A stretch of 64,000 bases of DNA from Methylobacterium sp. J-077 (lineage in GTDB: Bacteria; Pseudomonadota; Alphaproteobacteria; Rhizobiales; Beijerinckiaceae): the NCBI RefSeq assembly GCF_022829365.1, contig NZ_JAKSYJ010000230.1, positions 1-64,000 on the forward strand, in the 5' to 3' direction. Positions 10,266-20,702 of this stretch are shown here, piece after piece (positions within the stretch are counted from its first letter, which is position 1; every line of letters starts with the position of its first letter). The notes under the pieces are model-generated. The model was not told the origin of the DNA. It did no database searches and saw nothing but the letters and a program-made list of their open reading frames with translations. The translations under genes were made by a program, and so were the position numbers.

Positions 10266-11195
10266 GTGCCCGACCTCGACAGCGTCGTCCGGGAGATCTC
10301 GGAGGAGATGGCGCAGCGCCGCGACCGGGGCGCGGTGGCCGACTACATCCCCGAACTCGCCCACGTGGACCCGAACCAGTTCGGCATCGCGGTGATCGAT
10401 GCCGAGGGCCGGGTCACGACCGGCGGCGACAGCGAGACGCCGTTCTCGATCCAGAGCGTGTCGAAGGTGTTCACGCTCACCCTGGCGCTCGGCATGGTCG
10501 GCGACCGGCTGTGGAAGCGGGTCGGGCGCGAGCCCTCGGGCAACCCGTTCAACTCGATCGTGCAGCTGGAGCGCGAGCGCGGGGTGCCGCGCAACCCGTT
10601 CATCAACGCCGGCGCCATCGCGGTGACCGACGTGATCCTCTCCGGCCACGAGCCCCGGGAGGCGCTGGGCGAGATCCTGCGGTTCATGCAGTTCCTGGCC
10701 CAGGACCCGACCATCACCATCGACGAGCGGGTGGCGGCCTCGGAGAAGCGCACGGGTTTCCGCAACACCGCGCTGGCCAACTACATGAAGTCCTTCGGCG
10801 TCATCGAGAACCCGGTCGACTACACGCTCGGCGTCTACTTCCACCATTGCGCCATCGCGATGAGCTGCCGCCAGCTCGCCACGGCCGGCCGGTTCCTGGC
10901 CCATAACGGCCGCAACCCCTCGACCGGCCACAACGTCGTCTCGGTCGAACGGGCGCGCCGCATCAACGCGATCATGCTGACCTGCGGCCACTATGACGGC
11001 TCGGGGGAGTTCGCCTACCGGGTCGGCCTGCCGGGCAAGAGCGGCGTCGGCGGCAGCATCCTGGCGGTGGCGCCCGGCAAGGCCTCGATCGCGGTCTGGT
11101 CGCCCGGCCTCGACGCCGCCGGCAATTCCCATCTCGGCCGCGTCGCCCTGGAGCGCCTGACCCAGCGCATGGGCTGGTCGGTGTTCGGGGCCTGA
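10266..11195 (+). CDS. glsA: Glutaminase A
   Basis: The 309-residue protein matches the serine-dependent beta-lactamase-like glutaminases throughout their normal length. It has the catalytic Ser-x-x-Lys in SIQSVSK (Ser64, Lys67) and conserved blocks NPFINAGAIA and CGHYDGSGEFAYRVGLPGKS. It hydrolyses L-glutamine to glutamate and ammonia in the cytosol. The start is a GTG 15 bp after the ABC exporter stop. glnD, which senses glutamine, lies 21 kb away and is not linked. Confidence 0.95.
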   Translation: MPDLDSVVREISEEMAQRRDRGAVADYIPELAHVDPNQFGIAVIDAEGRVTTGGDSETPFSIQSVSKVFTLTLALGMVGDRLWKRVGREPSGNPFNSIVQLERERGVPRNPFINAGAIAVTDVILSGHEPREALGEILRFMQFLAQDPTITIDERVAASEKRTGFRNTALANYMKSFGVIENPVDYTLGVYFHHCAIAMSCRQLATAGRFLAHNGRNPSTGHNVVSVERARRINAIMLTCGHYDGSGEFAYRVGLPGKSGVGGSILAVAPGKASIAVWSPGLDAAGNSHLGRVALERLTQRMGWSVFGA

Positions 11196-11247
11196 CGTTC
11201 GCGCGGGGTAAGAGGACGTCTCCGCCGCCATTCCCGCGAGGCGAAGG

Positions 11248-11265
11248 CGGAGGCGGACGCCTCCG
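11248..11265. terminator. Hairpin between convergent glsA and a small secreted gene
   Basis: A 7-bp G/C stem (CGGAGGC and its complement) with a GGAC loop lies between the ends of two converging genes. It lacks a clear T-run. Confidence 0.4.
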
Positions 11266-11268
11266 GGG

Positions 11269-11745
11269 TCAACAGCGCTGGAAGTACCGGTAGATATCCG
11301 GTGCGCGCAGCCACTTGAACTCCGCCGTCAAACCGCCCTGCTGCTGGATCCACTGACGAATACCGGCCGGATACCCGCCCCACATCGTCTCGGTTCCGGC
11401 CTCGTGTTGCGCCAGATGGAAGCCGAAGGCGGCCTCCGGCGTCACGCAGATCCGGCTTGCCGGCACGTGGCCGAGCAACGTGGTGCAGGCCGATTGGCAG
11501 TTCCCGACCACGCGCACCCGCTTGCCCTGCGCGGCGAGTTCGGTCCAGAGGCTGTCATACTGCATGACCGAGCCCCCGTGATTGTCGGATACATCGATCG
11601 TGTCGCCCGCGATGCGCCATTCCGACATCGGATCGCTCGATCGACCACCGCGCGCGGACGGGCTGAGCGGATAGAGCAGGCCTGCGCACAGAAGCGCCGC
11701 CGCCACGAGATGCGAAGCCGGCCGGAACTTTTGCCCGCACATCAT
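11269..11745 (-). CDS. Small secreted protein, ClpP-fold-like (COG3904-type)
   Basis: The 158-residue protein starts with a signal peptide-like segment (HLVAAALLCAGLLYPLSPSA). It then has a region resembling the periplasmic ClpP/crotonase-fold proteins of COG3904: DVSDNHGGSVMQYDSLWTEL, then GNCQSACTTLLGHV, where the Ser in QSAC takes the place of the usual catalytic Ser, then AAFGFHLAQ. The assignment rests on these motifs only. It converges with glsA and is divergent from the MFS gene at 11926. Confidence 0.6.
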   Translation of the reverse strand: MMCGQKFRPASHLVAAALLCAGLLYPLSPSARGGRSSDPMSEWRIAGDTIDVSDNHGGSVMQYDSLWTELAAQGKRVRVVGNCQSACTTLLGHVPASRICVTPEAAFGFHLAQHEAGTETMWGGYPAGIRQWIQQQGGLTAEFKWLRAPDIYRYFQRC

Positions 11746-11925
11746 GATGAGCCGCCGATTTCCTGACCGAACGTGCCCAACACTGTATCGGCGAATGCGG
11801 ACGACAGTCGAGCCCCGGCATGGATCGCCAACCGCCGTCGTGATCGCACGATGGCGAGCGGGAAGCCGCGCCTTGCGTGGGCCGATCTTTCAGGGCAAGC
11901 GGCGCGGCTGGACGGGACGGGCGAC

Positions 11926-13347
11926 ATGACGACGAGTGCGGCTCCGCGCGCGCGATTGGGCCAAGACGGGGCGACATTGGATCCCGGCGCCATCCTGGCC
12001 CGCCTCGACCGGCTGCCGCCGACCCGCACAGTCTGGCGCTTCGTGGCTTTGCTCGGCCTCGGCTTTTTCTTCGAACTCTACGACCTGCTGTTCACCGGCT
12101 ATGTCGCGCCGGGCCTCGTGAAGGCCGGGATCCTCACGCCGACGACGCGCGGGCTATTCGGCGCGAGCGGCGTGGCGAGCTTCGTGGCGGCCCTGTTCAC
12201 CGGGCTGTTCATCGGCACGCTGGTCTGCGGCTGGCTGGCCGACCGGTTCGGCCGCCGGGCGATCTTCACGTGGTCGCTCCTGTCCTACACGGCCGCCAAC
12301 CTCGTGATGGCCTGCCAGACCGAGGCGTTCGGCCTCAATTTCTGGCGGCTGATCGCCGGGATCGGCCTCGGCCTAGAGATGGTGACCATCGGCAGCTACC
12401 TCTCGGAGCTGGTGCCGAAGGGGATCCGCGGCCGCGCCTTCGCCCTGTGCCAGGGCATCGGCTTCACCGTCGTGCCGGTGGTGGCGTTCCTGTCCTACCT
12501 GCTGATCCCGGTGGCGCCGCTCGGGATCGACGGCTGGCGCTGGGTCGTGCTGATCGGCGCCACCGCGGCGATCGGGGTCTGGTGGCTGCGCGCGGGCCTT
12601 CCGGAGAGCCCGCGCTGGCTGGTCGAGCGCGGGCGGCTCGCGGAGGCCGACGCGATCCTGCGGCACCTCGAGGCGCAAATCGCCGCCGAATACGGCCGCC
12701 CCCTGCCGACGCCCGCTGCGCCCGAACCTATGCAGCGGCGCGGCGCGTTCGGCGATTTGTGGGTGCCGCCCTACCGTCGCCGGGCCCTGATGATGGCTGG
12801 CTTCAATGTGTTCCAGACCGTGGGCTTCTACGGCTTCGCCAACTGGGTGCCGACCCTGCTGGTGGCGCAGGGCATCACGATCACGTCGAGCCTCGCCTAC
12901 ACGGCGCTGATCGCGCTCGCCGCTCCGGTCGGCCCGCTGATCGGGCTGGCCATCGCTGACCGGTTCGAGCGCAAGCACGTCATCGTGGCCGCCGCGCTGG
13001 TCTACATCGCCTGCGGGCTGGCCTTCGCGCAGACCCGGGACGTGTCGGCGACCGTCGCCCTCGGGATTGGCCTGACGCTGGCCTCCAACGTGATGTCCTA
13101 CAGCTTCCACGCCTACCAGGCCGAGTTGTTCCCCACCGGCATCCGGGCCCGGGCGGTGGGCTTCGTCTATTCGTGGAGCCGCTTCTCGGCGATTTTTACG
13201 GGTTTCGTCATCGCCTTCGTGCTGCGCGAGGCCGGCACCCCGGGGGTGTTCCTGTTCATCTCCGCCGCAATGCTGGCGGCCGGACTTCTTGTCGGTCTTC
13301 TCGGGCCTCGCACCCGCGACGTGGCTTTGGAGAAGATCGCGGGTTAA
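11926..13347 (+). CDS. MFS transporter, sugar/aromatic-acid symporter type
   Basis: The 473-residue carrier has twelve segments. Family signatures include GWLADRFGRRAIF between segments 2 and 3, PESPRWLVERGR before the central loop, and a repeated D-R-F-x-R-K motif in the second half. This places it in the SP/AAHS-like part of the MFS, which imports sugars or organic/aromatic acids with protons. The ATG at 11926 is chosen because the conserved N-terminal helix follows; an ATG at 11851 is possible. The substrate is not determined. Confidence 0.88.
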   Translation: MTTSAAPRARLGQDGATLDPGAILARLDRLPPTRTVWRFVALLGLGFFFELYDLLFTGYVAPGLVKAGILTPTTRGLFGASGVASFVAALFTGLFIGTLVCGWLADRFGRRAIFTWSLLSYTAANLVMACQTEAFGLNFWRLIAGIGLGLEMVTIGSYLSELVPKGIRGRAFALCQGIGFTVVPVVAFLSYLLIPVAPLGIDGWRWVVLIGATAAIGVWWLRAGLPESPRWLVERGRLAEADAILRHLEAQIAAEYGRPLPTPAAPEPMQRRGAFGDLWVPPYRRRALMMAGFNVFQTVGFYGFANWVPTLLVAQGITITSSLAYTALIALAAPVGPLIGLAIADRFERKHVIVAAALVYIACGLAFAQTRDVSATVALGIGLTLASNVMSYSFHAYQAELFPTGIRARAVGFVYSWSRFSAIFTGFVIAFVLREAGTPGVFLFISAAMLAAGLLVGLLGPRTRDVALEKIAG

Positions 13348-13389
13348 AGCTCGCCGCCGCGCGGTAGCGAATCGTGATACCCTCAAGCC

Positions 13390-13968
13390 ATGGTCGCACA
13401 GCCAAAGTCCCGGATGACGGTCGACGAGTTCCTGGTTTGGGCCGAGAACCAGCCCGGGCGCTACGAGCTTGTGAACGGCGAGGTTTTCGCGATGTCACCG
13501 GAGCGGGCTCGGCACAGCCTGGTGAAATACGCCACGCAGACGGCACTGAACCGCGCGATTAGGAGAGCCGGCCTTCCCTGCCACATGATGCCGGACGGGA
13601 TGACGGTCCGCGTCGACGCCGCGACCACGTTCGAGCCGGATGCCCTGTCTTATTGCGGGCCGGCAATCGACCTCGATGCCGTCGAAGTGCCCCACCCTGT
13701 CATCGTGGTCGAGGTGCTTTCACCAGGGACTGAATCGGTGGATACCGGGGCGAAGCTCGTCGGCTATTTTCAGATCATGAGCCTGTACCACTACTTGATC
13801 ATCGACCCGGTCAGGCGCCTCGTGATCCACCATGCGCGCGGCGCCGAGGGGCTGATCGAAACCCGGATCGCGACCGAAGGCGCCCTCGACCTGACGCCGC
13901 CGGGCCTGAGCCTGCCCGTCGGCGAGCTGTTCGCCGATCTCCCGCCCCCCGCAGAGCCCGCGGCTTGA
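13390..13968 (+). CDS. Uma2 family (DUF820) endonuclease-like protein
   Basis: The 192-residue protein matches Uma2/DUF820, a PD-(D/E)XK-fold family. It starts with MTVDEFLVWAENQPGRYELVNGEVF, has the active-site Asp in FEPDALSYCG (about 80) and Glu in VIVVEVLSPGTES (about 108), with Lys in TGAKLVGYFQ. The family is abundant in cyanobacteria and present in many alphaproteobacteria; its biological target is unknown. It stands alone between a transporter and a kinase, with no partner gene. Confidence 0.85.
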   Translation: MVAQPKSRMTVDEFLVWAENQPGRYELVNGEVFAMSPERARHSLVKYATQTALNRAIRRAGLPCHMMPDGMTVRVDAATTFEPDALSYCGPAIDLDAVEVPHPVIVVEVLSPGTESVDTGAKLVGYFQIMSLYHYLIIDPVRRLVIHHARGAEGLIETRIATEGALDLTPPGLSLPVGELFADLPPPAEPAA

Positions 13969-14020
13969 TCCGATCCGAGGCGGATGTCACAGCGGCGCAA
14001 ACGCGAATCAGGACGCCCGG

Positions 14021-15034
14021 ATGACCACACCCCTCGATCTCCTCGTGCTCGGCAACGCCATCGTCGACGTGATCGCCCGCACGGACGACGCCTTCCTGGC
14101 CGCCCAGGGCGTGACCAAGGGCGCGATGCAGCTGATCGACGAGTCGCGGGCGGAAGCTCTGTTCGCCGCGATGGGCCCGGCCACGATCGTGTCGGGAGGC
14201 TCGGGGGCCAACACCGCGGTGGGTGCGGCCCTGCTCGGCGCCAAGACCGGCTTCGTCGGCAAGGTCCGGAACGACGAGCTCGGCGGCCTGTTCAGCCACG
14301 ACCTCAAGGCCACGGGCGTCAGCTTCTCGGTGCCGCCGGCGAGCGAAGGGCCGGCCACGGCCCGCTGCTTCGTGCTGGTGACGCCGGATGGCGAGCGCAC
14401 CATGAGCACTTATCTCGGCGCCTGCCAGGGGCTGAACCCCGAGGACGTGGACCGGGCGCTCGTGGCCTCGGCCCGGGTGGTCTACCTCGAAGGCTATCTG
14501 TGGGATCCGCCCGCTGCCAAGGACGCGTTCCGCAAGGCTGTCCAGATCGCCCACCAGGCCGGCAACGCGGTGGCGCTGACCCTGTCGGACGCGTTCTGCG
14601 TCGGCCGCTACCGGGACGAGTTCCTGGGGCTGGTGCGCGACGGCAGCATCGACATCCTGTTCGCCAATATCGGCGAGTTGCAGAGCCTCTACCAGACCGA
14701 CGATCCCGAGGCCGCCGTGGCCGCGCTCCGCGACGAGCGCAACGCCCGCGGCCGGCACCTGCTCGGCCTCGTCACCCGCTCGTCGGATGGCGCCCTGGTG
14801 GTGCAGGGCGGCGAGGTCCGGACCGTCGAGGCGAGCCCGGTGCGCGAGGTGCTGGACACGACCGGCGCCGGCGACCTGTTCGCCGCCGGGTTCCTGGCCG
14901 GCCATGCCTGCGGACTCGACCACGTCACCAGCGCCCGCCTCGGCGCGCTGGCAGCCGCCGAAGTGATCCAGCATATCGGCGCACGCCCGCAGGCCGACCT
15001 CGTCGGCCTGGCCAAGGCGCGCGGCCTGCTCTGA
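14021..15034 (+). CDS. Adenosine kinase, PfkB family
   Basis: The 337-residue PfkB sugar kinase has an N-terminal substrate-binding half (DLLVLGNAIVDVIARTDDAF, then GGSGANTAVGAALLG) and the C-terminal signature DTTGAGDLFAAGFLAG, which includes the catalytic Asp and anion hole. Rhizobial proteins of this type are annotated as adenosine kinase, converting adenosine and ATP to AMP and ADP. The ATG at 14021 has AGGA upstream. The gene ends 9 bp from the oppositely oriented chemoreceptor gene. Confidence 0.88.
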   Translation: MTTPLDLLVLGNAIVDVIARTDDAFLAAQGVTKGAMQLIDESRAEALFAAMGPATIVSGGSGANTAVGAALLGAKTGFVGKVRNDELGGLFSHDLKATGVSFSVPPASEGPATARCFVLVTPDGERTMSTYLGACQGLNPEDVDRALVASARVVYLEGYLWDPPAAKDAFRKAVQIAHQAGNAVALTLSDAFCVGRYRDEFLGLVRDGSIDILFANIGELQSLYQTDDPEAAVAALRDERNARGRHLLGLVTRSSDGALVVQGGEVRTVEASPVREVLDTTGAGDLFAAGFLAGHACGLDHVTSARLGALAAAEVIQHIGARPQADLVGLAKARGLL

Positions 15035-15043
15035 TCCGCCCCC

Positions 15044-16726
15044 TCAGGCGGCCCGAACCGTCGCGAGGAAGTGGGTCACCTCGCTCCGGAGATGCTCGGA
15101 GCGGAGCGACAGCTCGGAGGCCGAGCTGAGCACCTGATTGGCTGCCGCCCCGGTTTCGTTGGCGGCACCCGCGACCCCGGAGATGCTGCTCGTCACCTCG
15201 CCGGCGCTCGCGGCCGCTTCCGTGACGTTGCGGGCGATCTCCTGGGTCGCCGCCCCCTGTTGCTCCACGGCCGCGGCGATCAGGGTCGCCACCGTGCTGA
15301 TCTCCTGGATCCGCCCGCCGATGCGGCCGATCGCCGAAACGGCGCCATCGGTCGAGGCCTGGATGCGCCCGATATGGCCGCTGATCTCGTCGGTGGCCTT
15401 GGCGGTCTGGCTCGCCAGCTCTTTCACCTCAGCCGCCACCACGGCGAAGCCGCGCCCGGCCTCGCCGGCCCGGGCCGCCTCGATCGTGGCGTTGAGCGCC
15501 AGCAAATTGGTTTGCCCGGCGATGGTGGTGATCATCGTCACGACGTCGCCGATCCGGGCCGCCGCGCCGCTCAGCTCCTGCACCAAGTGGGCGGTGGAGG
15601 CCGCATCCTCGACGGCGGCCTGGGTCAGCGCCGCTGCGTTCGAGACCTGACGGCCGATCTCTTGGACGGAGCTTTCCAGTTCCTCCGCGGCCGAGGCGGC
15701 GGTGTTGACGTTGGCGGCGGCCAATTCGGCTGCGCTCGCCACCCGCAGGGATTGGCTGGCAGCGCCCGAGGCCGTGTCGGTCATGGTGGTGGCGGTGGCC
15801 TGTAAGGCCGCGGCGGCCCCCGAGACCGTCCCGATGATGCCGCCCACCGCCCCCTCGAAGGCGTCGGCGATCTGGCGCATGCCGGTCTTGCGCTGCTCCT
15901 CGGCGGCCTGTCGGGCCTGGGCGGACTCCGCTTCCAGGGCGCGAGCCCGGATCAGGCCGTCCTTGAAGACCTGCACGGAGGCTGCCATGGCGCCGATCTC
16001 GTCGCGCCGCTCGGCATGGGGAACGGTAATGGAGAGGTCCTGCGCGGCCAGCCGGGCCATGATCTCGGTCATGGACCGGATCGGGCGGGCGACGCCGCGC
16101 AGGATCAGCCAGAAGGCTCCGGCCGTGGCCGCCAGCCCGGCGATCAGTGCGGCGGCCGTGACGGTCCAGGCCGTCGTGTAGGCATCCTCGGCGCGCTTCG
16201 TCGCGGTCTGCGTGCCCTCGGCATTGACCTTGGCGAGATCCCCCAGCGCTCCGAAGGCGCCCACCAGAGGGGCGCGGGCCGGCGCGATGGCGTCGCGGGC
16301 TGCGGTGCGATCACCGCGCTTGAGCGCGGCTACGATGGCCTCCCGGGACGCCAGATAGGCCTGCCACCGCGCCTCGAACGCGTTCCACAGACCTGTCTCG
16401 CGCGGCGATCCGATATGCGACCGATACTGCTGGAATCTCTCCGGGATAGTCGCATCCATCTCGGTGAATTCAGCATCCAGATCGCGGTTTTCGGCGCTGT
16501 TTTCGGCGATGACTTTGCGGATCGTCGTGGTGTGATAGCGAAGCGCTAGGAACTGCAGTTCGTCCAGCTCGTGATCCTTCACGTTCCAGACATCCCGCAT
16601 CTCCCGGGCCGAATCATGCACGTCTTTGATACTGACGATATTGCACAATGAATTTACAACTAAAAGAACCAATCCGATAAACGAAACCAGAAACAACCGA
16701 ACCGTTATGCTGCGACCGAACCGCAT
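15044..16726 (-). CDS. Methyl-accepting chemotaxis protein
   Basis: The 560-residue receptor has TM1 near the N-terminus (LFLVSFIGLVLLVVNSLCN) and a periplasmic helical-bundle sensor of about 150 residues. TM2 (TVTAAALIAGLAATAGAF), a HAMP domain and the cytoplasmic signalling domain follow; the conserved hairpin tip is near EIARAGEAGRGFAVVAAEVK-type sequence. It would pass ligand binding to CheA/CheW. The ATG at 16726 follows GGAGAG; a GTG at 16738 would add four residues. The 209 bp upstream is AT-rich and contains no other gene. Confidence 0.92.
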   Translation of the reverse strand: MRFGRSITVRLFLVSFIGLVLLVVNSLCNIVSIKDVHDSAREMRDVWNVKDHELDELQFLALRYHTTTIRKVIAENSAENRDLDAEFTEMDATIPERFQQYRSHIGSPRETGLWNAFEARWQAYLASREAIVAALKRGDRTAARDAIAPARAPLVGAFGALGDLAKVNAEGTQTATKRAEDAYTTAWTVTAAALIAGLAATAGAFWLILRGVARPIRSMTEIMARLAAQDLSITVPHAERRDEIGAMAASVQVFKDGLIRARALEAESAQARQAAEEQRKTGMRQIADAFEGAVGGIIGTVSGAAAALQATATTMTDTASGAASQSLRVASAAELAAANVNTAASAAEELESSVQEIGRQVSNAAALTQAAVEDAASTAHLVQELSGAAARIGDVVTMITTIAGQTNLLALNATIEAARAGEAGRGFAVVAAEVKELASQTAKATDEISGHIGRIQASTDGAVSAIGRIGGRIQEISTVATLIAAAVEQQGAATQEIARNVTEAAASAGEVTSSISGVAGAANETGAAANQVLSSASELSLRSEHLRSEVTHFLATVRAA

Positions 16727-16935
16727 CTCGCTCTCCACCCAGTGTCACTGTGTAAGATATTATCGCATCAGCGTGACAGAATGGATTTGAAGACAGTGAT
16801 TTGATTTAAAAAATCGATGGCCGGCAGACGGTATGACGAACAAATTCGCTCACCGGTTCGATTTATAGCCTGAAACGATCCGCCCGAGCCCAATTGGAAG
16901 TAGAGAAACGGCGATCGCCGCAATGGCCTGCCGGA

Positions 16936-17907
16936 TCACGGCCGGAGCAGCACCTTCCCGACCGCGGCCCGGCGGGTCAGCAGGCCGAACGCCTCGGGGA
17001 AGTCGGCCAGCGCGTAAACGCCGTGGACCTGCGCGGTGAGCTTGCCCTCGGCGACCCAGTCCAGCAGCCGGCGCTGGTCGGCCCGGTACGCCGCCGGCTC
17101 GCGGTCGAGGAAGGCGCCCCAATGGACGCCCTGCACGTCGAGCTCCTTCAGCAGGATCAGGTTGAGCGGCAGCCGCGGGATGCCGCCGGCGGCGAAGCCG
17201 ATGACGAGGTAGCGGCCGCGCCAGCCGAGCGCCCGCAGGGCGGGTTCGGCGTAATCGCCGCCGACCGCGTCGTAGACCACGTCGACCCCGCCGCCGCTGA
17301 TCCGGCGCAATTCGTCCTTGAGGGTCGCGGGATCGTAGACGAGCGTCGCCTCGGCGCCGTGGGCGCGGGCGACCGCCAGCTTCTCCTCCGAGGAGGCGCA
17401 GGCGATCACCCGGGCGCCCATCAGCCGGCCGAGTTCCACCGCGGCGAGGCCGACGCCCCCGGAGGCGCCGAGCACGGCGAGCCATTCGCCCGGCTTCACC
17501 TTGGCCCGGTTGGCCAGCGCGTGCAGCGAGGTGCCGTACGTGATCGTGAGCCCGGCCGCCTGCGCGTCCGGCACGGCCTCCGGCACCGGCGTGAGCTTGG
17601 CGGCCTCGATGGCGATCAACTCGGCGCAGCAGCCGTGGCCGGCATGGACGATCACCCGGTCGCCGATCGCGACGCCCGAGGCCCCCTCCCCCAGCGCCTC
17701 GACCACCCCGACGCCCTCGCCGCCCGGCGAGAACGGCAGCGGCGGCTTCACCTGATAGCGCCCGGCGACGATCAGCGTGTCGAAGAAGTTGAGCGCGGCG
17801 AGCCGGATCCGCACCAGGGCCTGCCCGGGCCCCGGCACCGGACCGGGGCATTCCACGATCTCCAGATGCTCCGGCCCCTTGAGCCTCGTGCATAGCAGCG
17901 CCCGCAT
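16936..17907 (-). CDS. Quinone oxidoreductase-like zinc-less MDR protein
   Basis: The 323-residue medium-chain reductase resembles NADPH:quinone oxidoreductases. It has an N-terminal GroES-like domain (PGPGQALVRIRLAALNFFD) and a Rossmann domain with the motif LGASGGVGLAAVELG for NADPH. The structural- and catalytic-zinc cysteine patterns of alcohol dehydrogenases are missing, as expected for this subgroup. The GGGAGGAT box right before the ATG at 17907 makes the start secure. It is followed by no close partner on the same strand. Confidence 0.9.
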   Translation of the reverse strand: MRALLCTRLKGPEHLEIVECPGPVPGPGQALVRIRLAALNFFDTLIVAGRYQVKPPLPFSPGGEGVGVVEALGEGASGVAIGDRVIVHAGHGCCAELIAIEAAKLTPVPEAVPDAQAAGLTITYGTSLHALANRAKVKPGEWLAVLGASGGVGLAAVELGRLMGARVIACASSEEKLAVARAHGAEATLVYDPATLKDELRRISGGGVDVVYDAVGGDYAEPALRALGWRGRYLVIGFAAGGIPRLPLNLILLKELDVQGVHWGAFLDREPAAYRADQRRLLDWVAEGKLTAQVHGVYALADFPEAFGLLTRRAAVGKVLLRP

Positions 17908-17973
17908 CCTATCCTCCCGGTCGATGTGTTGGTCCTGTCCAGGCCAAAGTTCAGGCCGAGACCGGCCGCGCGG

Positions 17974-20061
<2,088 letters not shown>

Positions 20062-20573
20062 AGGGCGGGAACGGTACTCGTCATGGGCATATACGGCGTA
20101 TGACTGCCTTTGGCGGCATCTCCAAGATGGCCGCTCGCGGTTCAATGACATCGTTGCAAAGCACCGTCTTTGCGAGCGGAGCGAAGCAACCTAGGGCAGC
20201 GGGGCATTCGTGAGTATGGCGCCGACTGGATTGCTTCGCTTCGCTCGCAAAGACGGTCGGGCCCAGCCTCGATCCAACCAGCTCGCCAGAGGCTGAACCC
20301 GATCAGACTAAGCGTGCGAAAGAGTGCTGACGGCCTTTCCCGGTCATTCACGTGCTGCGCCGACGAAGGCGGCATTTGGCTCAAAGCAGGCGCTTTTCGG
20401 CGGACATCGTATAGATCTTGGCTGGAGTCGGGAGCAAACTCGGCCGCCGCTGGCGAGGCGGCGTTTTGACGTGGCCCCCACACCCATCAAGTCAGGAAAG
20501 AATTTGGATGAGGAAGGCCGCGCCACTGAAATTGATCCGGCCGCGAGCCTCTGACACTAAACTTCAATTATAG
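20062..20573. other. Non-coding interval with repeat element at the edge of an AT-richer island
   Basis: About 510 bp separate the hybrid kinase from the nuclease-like gene. The first part holds the 27-bp inverted-repeat element (20163-20257). The remainder shifts to lower GC. A 27-codon frame from a GTG at 20471 to a TGA at 20552 looks weakly coding but has no recognisable product. Confidence 0.4.
20163..20257. repeat. REP-like inverted repeat element
   Basis: Two 27-bp arms, 20163-20189 and 20231-20257, are inverted copies with a single mismatch. They contain a TTGCGAGCG...GCGAAGCAA core and are separated by 41 bp. Sequences of this kind are common interspersed palindromic repeats in Rhizobiales genomes (established, from memory). 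The element marks the left side of the AT-richer stretch. Confidence 0.75.
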
Positions 20574-20702
20574 CGGTTTGGTATCGAGCCAGAGAAGCAC
20601 GCCGAGTTTAAGGAGGCGCTGCTATCGGCAGCGCGTTCCGCAGTCGAACAATTTCCGGACAACCTAGAGGCTGTTAAGAAAGAGCTCCGAGAAGCGTTTC
20701 CT

